This document shows positions 11,994-23,177 of a stretch of DNA of 64,000 nt, piece after piece. The stretch is taken from NCBI GenBank assembly GCA_024663395.1, contig JANFAH010000029.1, forward strand, positions 744,001 to 808,000, given 5' to 3'. Positions within the stretch are counted from its first letter, which is position 1. Every line of letters begins with the position of its first letter. Under the pieces are notes generated by a model. The model had not been told where the DNA came from and made no database searches. It saw nothing but the letters and a program-made list of their open reading frames with translations. A program made the position numbers and the translations under genes. The DNA is from Pisolithus tinctorius (lineage: Eukaryota > Basidiomycota > Agaricomycetes > Boletales > Pisolithaceae).

Positions 11994-12238
11994 CTTGCTC
12001 GATGAGCACGTCTTCGATAGATACCTCAAGGTAACCTTGTTCCTTACTGAGTAGTGTGACCCTTATGGAAAACATTTCCCTGGGCTGTGAGAGCTGAAAG
12101 CTAAACTACATTAGTATGGCCGAACGGTGGACCCACATGGTATGTGGGTTAGTACATATTAGTGTAGAACAATATGCTCGTGTTGCGACCTTGTAACTGG
12201 TGCTCATATCGTAGTCTTTGGTTGGCGCGCGAACCGGT

Positions 12239-13694
12239 ATGGTTGTCCAAGCGCTCCTTCGAATCTTTGGTCGCTTTCCGAAGTTCTTTATCGCTGTTGC
12301 CAAACGATGCTCGATGACAATTTTACATTTGCTGCGTTACCTCTTCTCGTGCCGGAATGCGTCAATCCAGAAGTCCTTGGAAAATGGTACAGGAAAGGGC
12401 CTTGCCTCAACTGCGTTCAGTACGGATAGCGTGACTCGAGTCATGCAGATAGAGGAAAACGGCGGCATCAAGCCCGCCTCCATATTGTGTTCTGAGGTCG
12501 GTGGCGTCAGTGGGGGTTCCGTCCTGCACCATACACAAGTTATTCCGCGCAGCGCTGCGAAGCATCAGACATCGTTCGAGAGTAGTACGGTGCGCCGCTT
12601 TCCCAACATGGCTATGATGTTGAGTTTGATGTCAGTTTCAAGCCCGCGACTGTCACAGACCCCGAAGTCGGCGACACGGGTGGGCAGCCTGTTATCCTGC
12701 TAAACACCGCGAGTGAAGATGTCGAACTCCGCCCTCGCGATGTTCTTCCCCAAGTACGCGTGTCGCGGTACGTAGGACTCTCAAGTATACGCAACAGCAT
12801 CCAAACTGACGTTTGTAACGTCAAAGCGAACCACACCCATTAAAATACTCCTTGCAATTACTTGCGATCTTTATTCTGGCGTTAGAAACGATTTCGACAT
12901 GTTTCTTCCTTAACGGTTCTCTGTCTATCTTACGCTCTGTCAGGGATATGCAAGACGGGCGACAGACTGATATCGCCAAGTTTAATACGTTCTGGGGAGA
13001 GTTTCGAAGAAGACTTCAAAATGTCACTTTGCTGGTGAGTCTGACAGAGCAAGAGAGAGGTCCCTTCGAAAATATTGATGTACTTCATTACTGAACCTCA
13101 TGGGCAGGCTACTGTACTCTTAACTACGAATGTCGCCTTCCTCGCTATCCAATCCGTCGATCAGCCAGGAGTGTCTTATCTACCTCAGAAATGCTGCTAC
13201 ATTTCTATTATGGTTTCCTTGGGCAGCATTGTGGGGGGGTTTGCCCTTCGGATGCCGAGAGTCCTCGTATGTGATTTGGTCCATAATCTAATAGTCGACA
13301 CTGTTGACGTCCCAATCAGAAGGGTAGCACAGCTTTCTACTTGGACGCCATCTCCCTGATTCTAGGGTTTCCGTCTGCACTCTTCTTATACGGGTATGAA
13401 ACACATTGGATGGTGATTGACCACGCCCTTACGAACGCCTTTTACAGCCTCTTCTTCTTCTTTTTCGCCCTCATATTTCACATTGGCGATTCTGGACCAG
13501 GGCTTTGGTTATACTGGGCCTTCACGAGCTCCGCCATATTTTGGTTTGCATATGCAGGACTCTATCTTGTTATCACGGAGTCGTTGGAGAAACGTTTAAG
13601 TTCGTCTCTCGGCGGGGCCAATGGAGACGAGGAGGCCTCAAGGGGCCAGCGAACTCTGTGGGGCCTTTCAGCGGTGCTATCATATCAAGGGTAA
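12239..13694 (+). CDS. Membrane-family protein D (D-type), intact
   Basis: Exons: 12239-12589, 12625-12767, 12827-13034, 13108-13266, 13320-13393, 13448-13694; 393 residues, phases consistent. It begins MVVQALLRIFGRFPKFF. Exon 2 starts FDVSFKPATVTDPEVGD and aligns with the PDVGVKP segment of B-type genes. Exon 3 holds a helix (LLAIFILALETISTCFF) and a charged FWGEFRRRL segment. Exon 4 holds ATVLLTTNVAFLAIQSVD, the form closest to the wider agaricomycete family. Exons 5-6 hold LILGFPSALFLYG, a Phe-rich helix and LYLVITESLEK, then an acidic tail. The exon boundaries match B-type genes exactly, showing common descent. Role unknown. Confidence 0.85.
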
Positions 13695-14245
13695 CGGGTG
13701 CTGTTTGTGAAACAGAATAACCGCTAATATGGAAGCCGGCGGGAAGTTTGGTGTACAAGCCAGAGCGGAATGAAATGTCCTAAAATGTACGGATCAGCGA
13801 GGCCCGAAATCAAGAGGTCTAGATCGTATAGGGACTACGTATATACCCTTTTTATACTCTTTTTTGTCCTCGTAGAATGGTCAAGTTCATTACAGTAACC
13901 CTATATACCCTCTCGCGACTCATACCATTTCAGATGTCATACATGACTCGTTTTCCTAACTAGATATATGTCCAAACGGGTATTCAGAACTCCCTCTGGA
14001 AGGGATATAACTATAACCTGAGAGTAAGTTAAGCTTTCTTTAGTGAACCTGGTGCCATGGGGTGGACACATATTGATCAAGAACTTCGACAAATTTACCC
14101 GACACTAAAATGCATAAAAAGTTTCGTGCGTCCTGCGCTCCGAGGTACCAATCCTGGAGAACAGATCACTCCCACTTTTCATGGTACGAAGATATAAATG
14201 ACGATGCTTGCCGAGAAAAATTTCTCACTGGCCCAGAATCCCAGT
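13695..14245. other. Non-coding flank shared with the region after gene E
   Basis: No gene seen. The segment about 13,960-14,240 matches about 16,720-16,920, including 'ggtgccatggggtggacaca'. One copy carries an extra stretch (about 14,070-14,150), and the match marks the same higher-order duplication as genes D and E. Confidence 0.6.
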
Positions 14246-14449
14246 AAGTCAACCCCCGCCGATCGACAGATTGGATACCGAGAAATCCTATATTAGCAGC
14301 TAGCAGGACGGTTGCCTACTCACAAAGGCTCAGTGATGAATCACATTTTCAATCGCGACCCTACTTACAAGTAAATTAGTGTTCTCGACCTCATTTCGGA
14401 ACTTGCACCAGGACACTTTCCAGTTCTCTACGTCTGTTTCGTAATGAGC
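14246..14449 (-). pseudogene. F-type membrane gene fragment (exons 3-4 part)
   Basis: This matches 17,399-17,600 in the same orientation. On the minus strand it encodes the end of exon 3 (ETDVENWKVSWCKFRNEVE) and the start of exon 4. Compared with the F copy, about 480 bp holding the remaining 3' exons are missing on one side, and at about 14,450 it joins abruptly to a plus-strand C-like fragment. Confidence 0.75.
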
Positions 14450-14450
14450 G

Positions 14451-14872
14451 ATCATAAAGCTTAGTTCAATAGTCGATCCCGTTGAACTAGTAACCAGACA
14501 GCTTACACGTCGTTTTACTTCCAATGTATGGTATTGGTACTAGGGTTTCCATTCGAGCTCTTCCTGTACAGGTGCGTAGGAAGTACGCTTGACCGGATAT
14601 CACCATTCACGAGCACCTTTTACAGCATTATTCTTTTTATTGCTGTGTTCATTGTACACTTCAGCATCAACGCGGCGACGCTACGGATTTATGCAACCAT
14701 TGTTGTCATGGGCCTTGTGATTGTATGCCTCTTCTTGTACTGGCTTGTTACGGAACCCTTAGAGGGTAGGAAAGTTCCTAAGGAGGGTATCGCTGTCGAG
14801 GTCAGCCGTAATTTGTTCAACGGGCGCATCTTTGATAGATACTTCAAGGTAACCTTGTTCCTTACTGAGTAG
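14451..14872 (+). pseudogene. C-like membrane gene, only exons 5-6 left
   Basis: From 'gcgatcataaagctt' the sequence follows the intron 4, exon 5 (14498-14571) and exon 6 (from 14626) of gene C. It encodes VLVLGFPFELFLY, then FSINAATLRIYATIV and LFLYWLVTEPLEG. The frame runs on to 14872. Exons 1-4 are lost at the junction with the inverted F fragment. It sits directly upstream of gene E, so the ancestral B-type/D-type pair order is kept. Confidence 0.8.
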
Positions 14873-15033
14873 TGTGACCCTCATGTGAAACATTTCACTG
14901 GGTTGTACATTAGTATGGCCTGTGGACCCACAAAGTGTGTGCGTTGGTATATATCAGTGTAGAACGATATGCTCGCCTTGCAACCTTGCAACTGGTGCTC
15001 ACTTCGTAGTCTTTGGTTGGCGCGCGAACCGGT

Positions 15034-16459
15034 ATGAGTGTCCAAGCGCTCCTTCAAATCTTTGGTTGCTTTCCGAAGTTCTTTATTGCTGTTGCCAAAC
15101 AATGCTCGACGGCACTTCTACATTTGCTGCGTTACCTCTTCTCATGCTGGAACGCGCTGGTCCGCAAGTCAATGGAAAACGGCGCAGAAAATGGCATTGC
15201 TTCGACTGCGTTCAGTACGGGTAGCGTGACTCAAGTCATGCAGGCAGAGAACAACAGCGGCATCGGACCCGCAACTATGCTGTGTTCGGAGGTCGGTGGC
15301 GTCAGTGAGGACTCCGTCCTGCACCCCACACAAGTTATTCTGCAGAGTAGTACGGTGCGCCGCTTTTCCGACATGGCTATGATGTTGAGTTTGATGTCAG
15401 TTACAAGCCCGCGATTGTCACAGACCCAGAAGTCGGCGACACGGATGGGCAGCCTGTTATCCTGCTAAACACCGCGAGTGATGATGTCGAACTCCGCCCT
15501 CTCGATGTTCTTCCCCAAGTACGCGTGCAGCGGTACGTAGGACTCCCAAGTATTCGTGGCAGCGCCCAAACTGACATTTGTAACGTCAAAGCAAACCACA
15601 CCCATTAAAATGCTCCTTGCAATTACTTGCTACCGTTATTCTGGCACTGGAAGCGATCTCGACATTTTTCTTCCTCAACGGTTCTCTGTCCATTTTACGT
15701 TCTGTCAGGGATATGCAAGACGAGCGACAGACTGATATCGCCAAGTTTAATACGTTCTGGAAGGAGTTTCGAAGAAGACTTCAAAATGTCACTTTGCTGG
15801 TGAGTCTGACAGAGCAAGAGGGAGATCCCTTCGGAAATATTGATGTACTTCATTACTGAACCTCATGGTCAGGCCACTGTACTCTTAACTACGAATGTCG
15901 CCTTCCTCGCTACGCAATCCGTCGATGAGAAAGGGGTGTCTTATCTACCTCAAAAGTGCAGCTACATTTCTGTCATGGTTTCCTTGGGCAGCATTGTGGG
16001 GGGGTTTGCCCTTCGGATGCCGAGAGTCCTCGTAAGTGATATGGTTCATAGTCCAATAGTCGACACTGTTGACGTCTCGATCAGAAGGGTAGCACAGCTT
16101 TCCACCTGGACTCCATCTCTTTGATTTTAGGGTTTCCGTCTGCACTCTTCTTATACGGGTATGAAACACTTTGGATGGTGATTGACCACGCCCTTACGAA
16201 CGCCTTTTGCAGCCTTCTCTTCTTCTTTCTCGCCCTCATATTTCACATTGGTAATTCTGGAGCAGGGATTTGGTTATACTGGGCCTTCACGAGCTCCGCC
16301 ATAATCTGGACTGTATATGCAGGACTCTATCTTGTTATCACGGAGTCGTTGGAAAAGCGTTTGGGTTCCTCTCCCGACGGGGCCAACGGAGACGAGGAGG
16401 CCTTAAGCGACCAGCGAACTCTGTGGGGCCTTTCAGTGATACTATCGTGGCAGGGGTAA
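15034..16459 (+). CDS. Membrane-family protein E (D-type), intact
   Basis: Exons: 15034-15354, 15390-15532, 15592-15799, 15873-16031, 16085-16158, 16213-16459; 383 residues, phases consistent. Starts MSVQALLQIFGCFPKFF. Exon 1 is 30 bases shorter than in D, the rest is collinear. The hallmark ATVLLTTNVAFLATQSVD is in exon 4, LILGFPSALFLYG in exon 5, and LYLVITESLEK with an acidic tail in exon 6. It is a close duplicate of gene D about 2.8 kb upstream. Function unknown. Confidence 0.85.
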
Positions 16460-16929
16460 TGGGTGCTGTTTGTGAAACTCGGAGTAACCACCCATATGGA
16501 AGCCAGTGGGAAGTTTGGTGTACAAGCCAGAGCGGAATGAAATGTCCTAAGATGCACGGATCGGCGAGGCCCGAAATCAAGATGTCTAAATCGTATATAG
16601 GGACTACGTATATACCCTCCATTGTCCTCGTAGAATGATCAAGTCTATTACGATAGATTTATATACCCTCTCCCGACTCATACCATTTCAAATGTCATAG
16701 ATAACTCGTTTTCCCAACTAGATATATATTCAAACGGGTATTCACAACTCCCTCTCGAAGGGATATAACTACAACCTGAGAGAAGTTAAGCTTTCTTTAG
16801 TGAATCTGGTGCCATGGGGTGGACACAAATCTTGGAGAACAGATCACTCCCACTTTTCATGGTACGAAGATATAAATGACGATGCTTGCCAAGAACAGTT
16901 TCTCCTGCCCCGGAATCCTTATGCTCGAA

Positions 16930-18275
16930 TTACAAAGCTTCCTTATCTTCACGGTACATGCTTTCCACGGAAGAAGCTAGATGTCCATCGAGTGGCTCCG
17001 TTATAAGCCAGTAGAAAACGAGAGACGCGATGAGGAGGGTAATGACAAACGCGCCCCAGCAAACCTGAGTCACTGCGGCATTCTTGCCTAGATGTACCAC
17101 AATTGCAGCGGTAAAAAAAAGGAGGCTATAAGAAGTGTTTGTCAAAAATGTGAATCAAAACAGGCGTTCCTTATCTTACCCGTAAAAGAAGAACTCGAAT
17201 GGGACGTCTAGAATCAGTACCATGACTTTGAAGTAGAACGGCGAGTGAGCCGTCTGGCATTATAAATATATATCAGAGTGTTGATCAACCATTGAATTTG
17301 GCTGAACCTCTTACGAAGAATCTCGGCGTTCGGACGGCTATTCCCATCATGATACTACCCAGTGCGCACAGTAGAGATATATAACATAACCTCTCGGGCT
17401 AGTAAGTCAACCCCCGCTGATCGACAGATTGGATACCGAGAAATCCTATATTAGCGGCTAGCAGGACGGTTGCCTACCCACAAAGGCTCAGTGACAGATC
17501 ACATTTAAAATGGCGACCCTACTTACAAGCAAATTAGTGTTCTCGACCTCATTTCGGAACTTGCACCAGAACACTTTCCAGTTCCCTACGTCTGTTTCGT
17601 AACCAACTTGTGTGATCTTCAAGCAGCGCCCGATAACTCCAGGATGATCAAGGAAAAATAGCATGCACAGTATGTCATGAAGCGCTTTTATCGTGAACAG
17701 TGGTTTCTAGAGGGGAGGTGCGCAGCACCGCAACCTTGGAGGTCAGAAGTGTTAGTATGGGTGCTGAGATACATACTCAGGCTTGTCACATACTCCTGCG
17801 ATCGCGTTCCTGGGGGTGGGTGCCAGGGAGGCTTGGGAGCGGAGTGTATTCCCCTCGTTTAACAGGGATTGCATTTGGGGCACGTTCGAGTCATTGCCCA
17901 CGAGAGACACCGGAGCTGCAGGCTTGTTTCTGACATCAGGCTTCTAGATCACGACTAGTCGGACATTTGACACACCGTACTTGTGGGAGCTGGTATGATA
18001 GGCTGTGTATTATCCAAGGCAGAACTCCCAACTTCGGAACATTGTACGGTGACACGGTCGCCTCTGCCCCCACCCATGATGCATGTTATCGAAGGAAGGC
18101 CACTATCTGCGGCACCCTTCAACAAGTACTTTCTTTTCCACTTCGCGACCGACGCGTTCCAGAATGATAAGAGGTATCGTAGCCATTGTAAAGTCGCCAC
18201 CGAAAGTCGCTTGTAAATGATCAAGAATAACTTCGGAAGGCGAAGGACTCGCAAGAGTGCGTTGGGGGTCAACAT
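16930..18275 (-). pseudogene. F-type membrane gene with nonsense mutation
   Basis: Minus-strand paralogue: exon 1 17955-18275 (ALLRVLRLPKLF, WLRYLLSFWNASVAKWKRK), exon 2 about 17,750-17,940 (PDVRNKPAAP), exon 3 about 17,523-17,670 (LFTIKALHDILCMLFFLDH), exon 4 about 17,315-17,480 (ATVLLAANIGFLGIQSVDQ), exon 5 about 17,180-17,262, and exon 6 ending at 16930 (LVFYWLITEPLDG). In exon 4 the codon equal to Trp in YWPQRL is TAG, giving an internal stop. The exon 3 start also shows TAG where B-type genes have AAG, although that TAG could act as a splice acceptor. Otherwise open, so inactivation looks recent. Confidence 0.75.
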
Positions 18276-18692
18276 GATGGTATCACGACAGAGCCAGTTT
18301 CATGATGGACGCCCAGTGACAATCAGCCCACGCCGAAGGCATATCGTGGCTTCGTCTTCGTCTCGGTGATAGCTCACCCAATTGTTGGCACAGAGCAAGC
18401 TGGTCCCCAAATTCGCTGATGTGTGATCAGCTTCCCTTGCTCAACCGCCCCCCGACATGTCACGTGACATACCAGCCGCATCTTTGGCAGTGTTGTTTGG
18501 TGTCTTCCGAGTCTGGCATGCACGTGTTTTGTACAGTACAACCTTGTTATCTTAGGCCCTGAACCCACAGAGGTGCCTGCTCCAACTGTCTGTCATCTCT
18601 GGCTAAGCTGCAACTCGTCTATTGTTTTTGTATAATAAAAAGTCGAATGCACAAGTATTACTGGGTGCTGACTAAGCATGCAAAAATGCGTA
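18276..18692. other. Intergenic, no gene recognised
   Basis: Nothing coding is seen. A perfect gtcacgtgac palindrome lies near 18,460 and a similar gtcacgtgat near 19,722. They could be E-box-like sites, but nothing ties them to a gene. Confidence 0.3.
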
Positions 18693-19322
18693 CTACGAGG
18701 CAAAAACGCAGCAGTCGTAAGTCAGAAAGGAAAGCAACAGAAATAAAGCACACAAGCTATACACCGTTCGCAAGGTCTCGTCGAGTGGTAACATAATCTG
18801 AAAAAACGAGAAGTAGGACGGCAAAACGGGCGAGCTATTGCGTACGCACCGGTGAGGTATCACATGGGGAAGGGAGAGGGGAGACCCTCGAGTGACAACA
18901 GCTGGGGGGACCAACATCAAACTATGGTAGATGGTAGGGAACCCAAAGACGTACACCAGAAAAAGGAACCACGCCATTTCGACCACCCAATCCAGAGCTA
19001 TACCCAAAGTTGCCTCACCACCCTCTGAATACAAAAACAGGCATATCGCGACAATGAATGCGCGGAACTGGATGACAAAGGTATCCCCAGGAAGGGATAA
19101 GCGAGGGGAATAAACTGCCCAAAAAGCGAGAGGAGCGGCGGAGAAAGGCGTGAGATACGATCTCAAGTTCTCAGAGGTGGGGAGAGGAGAGTCGCCTGAA
19201 CGACAACGGCTGGGGGGATCAACACAAAGCACTGGGAGATGGTAGGGAACACCTATAAGAGTGCAGAAAAAAAGAAACCGCGCTAACCTGACAACCCAGT
19301 CACGAGGTATGCACAAAAGCAT
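18693..19322 (-). CDS. Hydrophobic ORF spanning an internal repeat, unknown
   Basis: 209-codon ATG frame rich in Phe, Leu and Val, with likely membrane stretches (FRAFIVAICLFLYS, WVVEMAWFLFLVYVFGF, LCALFLLLSFLTY). It overlaps a diverged tandem duplication, so similar peptides recur (LARFLFFCTLIGVPYHL against MAWFLFLVYVFGFPTIYH). It may be one exon of a membrane protein or a fortuitous frame. No family recognised. Confidence 0.25.
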   Translation of the reverse strand: MLLCIPRDWVVRLARFLFFCTLIGVPYHLPVLCVDPPSRCRSGDSPLPTSENLRSYLTPFSAAPLAFWAVYSPRLSLPGDTFVIQFRAFIVAICLFLYSEGGEATLGIALDWVVEMAWFLFLVYVFGFPTIYHSLMLVPPAVVTRGSPLSLPHVIPHRCVRNSSPVLPSYFSFFQIMLPLDETLRTVYSLCALFLLLSFLTYDCCVFAS

Positions 19323-19468
19323 CGCACAGCACTCTTAACACAAAAACGGTCATGTCTCCATAACAAGCGCACGGAATTGGATGAATGAGGCGTTCCCAGA
19401 GAGGGCTGAGTGAGGGAAAAAAACCACCCGAAAGGCGAGAGAAACGGCACAGCAACACGCGAGATACG
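18868..19468. repeat. Diverged direct tandem repeat, two units of about 300 bp
   Basis: Bases about 18,868-19,165 and 19,176-19,468 align throughout. Shared blocks include gagtgacaacagctgggggg against gaacgacaacggctgggggg, gatggtagggaacacc-like stretches, and the gcgagagaaacggc / gcgagaggagcggc ends. They are diverged, so the duplication is old. Confidence 0.8.
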
Positions 19469-19499
19469 ACGACGAGACCTCAAGGGTGGGCCTTCCCAC

Positions 19500-20188
19500 A
19501 AATATGCAAATAACTCTGGAACTGCTCGGCCTGTCAGGAAGATCCTAGGATCAACAGGAAGCTATCGCCATCCTGCAAAAAAGCGAGAGACGCAGCGCGA
19601 CTTACATCTATTATATTTATGGCACACATATGGTGTGCATCATTGGTAATAGTTTTTTTTTACTGTCTCGTCCACACCAACGCTTCCCCCGACATTCCTA
19701 ATTTGGAATACCGCCGTTGTGTCACGTGATGTCCCGGACAGCTTGTGTGATTGGCTCGGGTTGAGCTCGGGAAGTCGGAGTGCTTCTAAATTTATAGTAA
19801 CTTCCCACAGCCGTAACAAAATATTAGTACGCAAAGAACTTTGTCTGCCAAATCCTGTCAGGTTCTCCGCTCTGTAATGTTTTTCACCGCATCGCTGCGG
19901 CGAGCCTTACTCAGGGAGTGCAGATTAATCTTGAATGAAAGCGCGCGAAGACGCTGGGTGTCTGTCATGAAGGTGCGTCACTCGGAATTGAATACTTACG
20001 AGTTGTATGTGATTCATATATCAACAGGCTCAACACAGGTCAATCCACCGCCTAGGCTACTCACAGTACGCCCAAATACGGGTACCCCAGCCGAATAATG
20101 ACGTCTCTGAGGAGGTTTCTCCATTTATGTAAGTCAACACGACACGACCCTACTGGGCAACGTTGCAACCACCTTCCAATACACCACC
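19500..20188. other. Intergenic, upstream of the CoA ligase
   Basis: No gene recognised. It holds a poly-T run near 19,652 and the presumed promoter of the ligase gene. No clear TATA element can be assigned. Confidence 0.4.
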
Positions 20189-22517
20189 ATGAACGAGCAA
20201 GTTTTCAGGTCGTCGCTGCCACCTGTCCCTCTCTCTCGCAGGTCGATATTCACCCATCTTCTTGGAACGTCTCCAACCACTCCACATCTTGTCGGTGGCT
20301 TCCCTGCATCTTCCCCGGCTTTCATCGATGCAGCCACTGGGGTAACAATTTCCCGTGGGCAACTCCGTTCCTTCGCTCTGCAGCTTGCGCATTCTCTTAT
20401 CAACCTGCCTGAGCCACTTCGACACCAGCCTAATGGAACTACTACCACCCGACCAACGGTACTCATTTTCTCTCCGAATAGCATCGTTTGGCCCATCATG
20501 GCTCTCGGCGCTTCTGCTGCGGGCTTTACCGCCACTCTGGCCAACAGTGGATATAACCCAGACGAACTCAAGCACCAGTACGTCGACGCCGGTGCTCATC
20601 TTATTTTCGTCCACCCATCACTACTTGACACCGTGAAGAAGATGCTGACTTCGATCGGGTGCTCGGATATGCACTCCAGAGTTATTGTGGCTACCTCGGG
20701 TTGGCTCACAGGTGTACCAGATACTAAGATATCGGGTTCATCAGGTTTCGTCCGTCTCGAGAACCTTCTTGGTCGCGGGCAGCTTTCTTGTGAAGTGAAC
20801 TTCGATGGAGAGCGGTCTGAGGAGACAGTCTATCTTTGCTACTCCTCAGGAACTACGGGAAAACCCAAAGGCGTACAGACTACCCATTACAATGTAACCT
20901 CCGTTGTCGACATGACTAAACCCCTATGGCCGAACACGAGACCTTGTCTCACGGCATCCTTAGCGGAAGTGACTGGACCTGAGCAACCAGATGTCGCCCT
21001 TGGATCTCTTCCCTACTTCCATATCTATGGAATGGTGACGCTTCTTCTACTTCCGATTGCTATTTGCACACCGAGCGTCGTCACCTCTGGGTTCGTTCTC
21101 GAAACATTCTTGAAGGCAGTAGAGAAGTATCGTGCAACAATTATGGTGCTTGTTCCTCCCATACTGACCGTATTTGCTCGCCACGAAGGTAGGTATCGTC
21201 TCTTTAATTCCGAGACGGGGCAGAGATGGCCTGGCATTCAACGAAAACAGGTAGAACTGACATCCTCATTCATAGCTTTCAACAAATACGATCTCAGCTG
21301 CGTCCGTACAGTACTCAGTGGAGCTGCTCCGCTCAGCCGGGACTTGGTACTGGCCGTTAAGAAACGCTTTGAGGGGGCGGGGTATAACGTCACTGTCACT
21401 CAAGGTATGGTGCCAGAAAATCTATCTACTCGGACCACTGGATATGAAGCTGATCTTTCCTCCGCGGGATGTAGGGTATGGCCTTACGGAGACGTCACCC
21501 ATCGTGTTCGTATTGCCTGACAAACATGCGTATCATCATCCGGGCTCTGTGGGAGTAGCGATCCCCAACCTAGAGGTTCGACTAGTTCGTGAGGACAATG
21601 GAGAGGTACGCGTTCACGCTGGCAGTCTTTTGACTAGTTAAAGCATGCAATACAGGTTTTGACGAATATTAAAGGTGGGGGTGAAGTATGGGTAAGAGGA
21701 CCGACAGTCATGAAGGTCTGTGAATATACTTACGTCTTTGCTCGACTCCCGTTGATATTCGTGATATTCACTGTTACCAGGGCTACCTCAACAACGCGTC
21801 AGCCACCGCTGCAGCTATCACCGACGATGGCTGGCTCAAAACGGGTGATATCGCTATCTGCAATAAAGATGGATTCTTCACAATTGTTGATAGACGGAAG
21901 GAGCTGATCAAATACAAGGTGCGTTTGCGAGACACAGTCTTGAGGCTATCTCATCGCGGTTCACGTGATTCACCAATGATCAGGGGTTCCAAGGTAGGGA
22001 TGATATTTTTTTCTCTTTTCCCAACGTCACCCACATTCCACGCAGTGCCACCTGCCGAGCTCGAGTCGCTACTCTTGCAACATCCTGATGTGGCAGATGC
22101 AGCCGTCATCGGTGTACTAAGCACGGAGACAACAGAATTACCTAGGTGCGTACCCTCTAGAGTCCCAACCTGCACAGACAGGTTCTGTACGGCACATACA
22201 TCTCGTGCACTTTTCTGATTCGTTTTCCTAGGGCTTATGTTGTCCCTGCACGAGCTGTCGCGAAGGAGAAGGCAGAGACATTTGCGCTAGGCATTCAAAA
22301 ATGGGTCGCTCAACGAGTTGCTCCACACAAGAAGCTACGTGGGGGAATTGTTCTGGTAGAACATATTCCGAAGAGGTATGTCTGTTAACATGTCCAGGCG
22401 TGTTGTTGTGATAGCGTTCCTCTCAGTGCGTCTGGAAAGATTCTGCGTCGTGAACTTCGTGATCGTACTGCGTCAGATATGGTATATAGTCAGATTGGAG
22501 TCCGTGCTAAACTGTGA
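20189..22517 (+). CDS. 4-coumarate-CoA-ligase-like / acyl-CoA synthetase (ANL superfamily), peroxisomal signal
   Basis: Nine exons: 20189-21188, 21276-21404, 21475-21605, 21656-21715, 21781-21918, 21984-21993, 22046-22145, 22232-22375, 22415-22517; 604 residues. The phosphate-binding A3 motif YSSGTTGKPKGV lies at about residue 222. The A5 motif YGLTETSP is formed across the exon 2/3 junction. GWLKTGDIA and the hinge region DRRKELIKYKGFQ follow, and the catalytic Lys region SASGKILRREL lies near the C-terminus. The family activates carboxylic acids (hydroxycinnamic, fatty or aryl acids) to acyl-AMP and then acyl-CoA; the substrate cannot be read here. The protein ends AKL, a type 1 peroxisomal signal. 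Exon 6 is a 10-base micro-exon. Degenerate pieces occur at 29.8 and 44.3 kb. Confidence 0.92.
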
Positions 22518-23177
22518 TGACGGGCGTTGCTGCGAGAGTGGTCTTCTGTACGCTATGTCTTGCGACGGCGGGAGTCTGTTGGAACAGGAAGATTAGTTGG
22601 TTTGTCTTCCATATCTCGCTGTTTTTGGAATTCTATCTTGTCCTAGGAGACGCCCTATAATCCCATTCAAACTGATCAGACTGTTTACTAGGCTTTCAAT
22701 TTGGGGGCGCTGCCAACACTAGAAGGTTGTTGCAAGGTAAATCACCTCTTCACGTTTGTCCCGTTGCAGTTTGATGCTAGGAAATGCCAACTTTCTCGTT
22801 GGAATATGCCATTCGTGCGGGTCCGCTTGACTACCAACTGTCGAGTAGCGCAGAGAGACGGGTCGACGTCGTTAGTGCGCCTGAGTCACGAGAGTAAGTT
22901 ATAATAGTTACGTTTCCCCGATCACAGCGCACAAAAGGAGTGGATTAATGAATGTTCTGTGGCGAATGGAGAAATAGAACTATGACAAAAGCAGTTGCAG
23001 CAGCAGCTTCTATCATGGTTCTATTCCTCCGTTCGCCGACGATACAGCAATATTAATATCGCGGCCGACAAGGCCAACCACAACTCCTGTGCTTTACGCT
23101 GTGTGTTTCCATCCTGTGGCCGAAGATTTAAGACATGTAGACTCATCGTGTTAAGTATTCCAATCCCAATCCCCATC
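22518..23177. other. Spacer with an exon-like segment shared with 30.1 kb
   Basis: About 22,690-22,900 parallels 30,105-30,325. The downstream copy has a cleaner frame (after a possible intron, FDTQEMAPFLLEYAIRP and LLDYQLSSSAERLVDVV). Here a missing base breaks it. Unrecognised; it may be the remnant of a small gene between the ligase and the membrane-family gene. Confidence 0.35.

Larger units (their letters stand above)
9283..12767 (+). repeat. Tandem duplication unit 2
   Basis: This is the second copy of the 3.47-kb unit: minus-strand hypothetical ORF 9813-10157, membrane gene C, and D-type gene D. Here gene D continues intact past the breakpoint position in its intron 2, so this side is the ancestral arrangement. 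Confidence 0.8.

Noticed and set aside
18455..18470. gtcacgtgac palindrome as a regulatory site
   Set aside because: Short palindromes occur by chance and no gene start is close.
20134..20614. Two long minus-strand frames
   Set aside because: Antisense to ligase exon 1, whose coding is certain from motifs.
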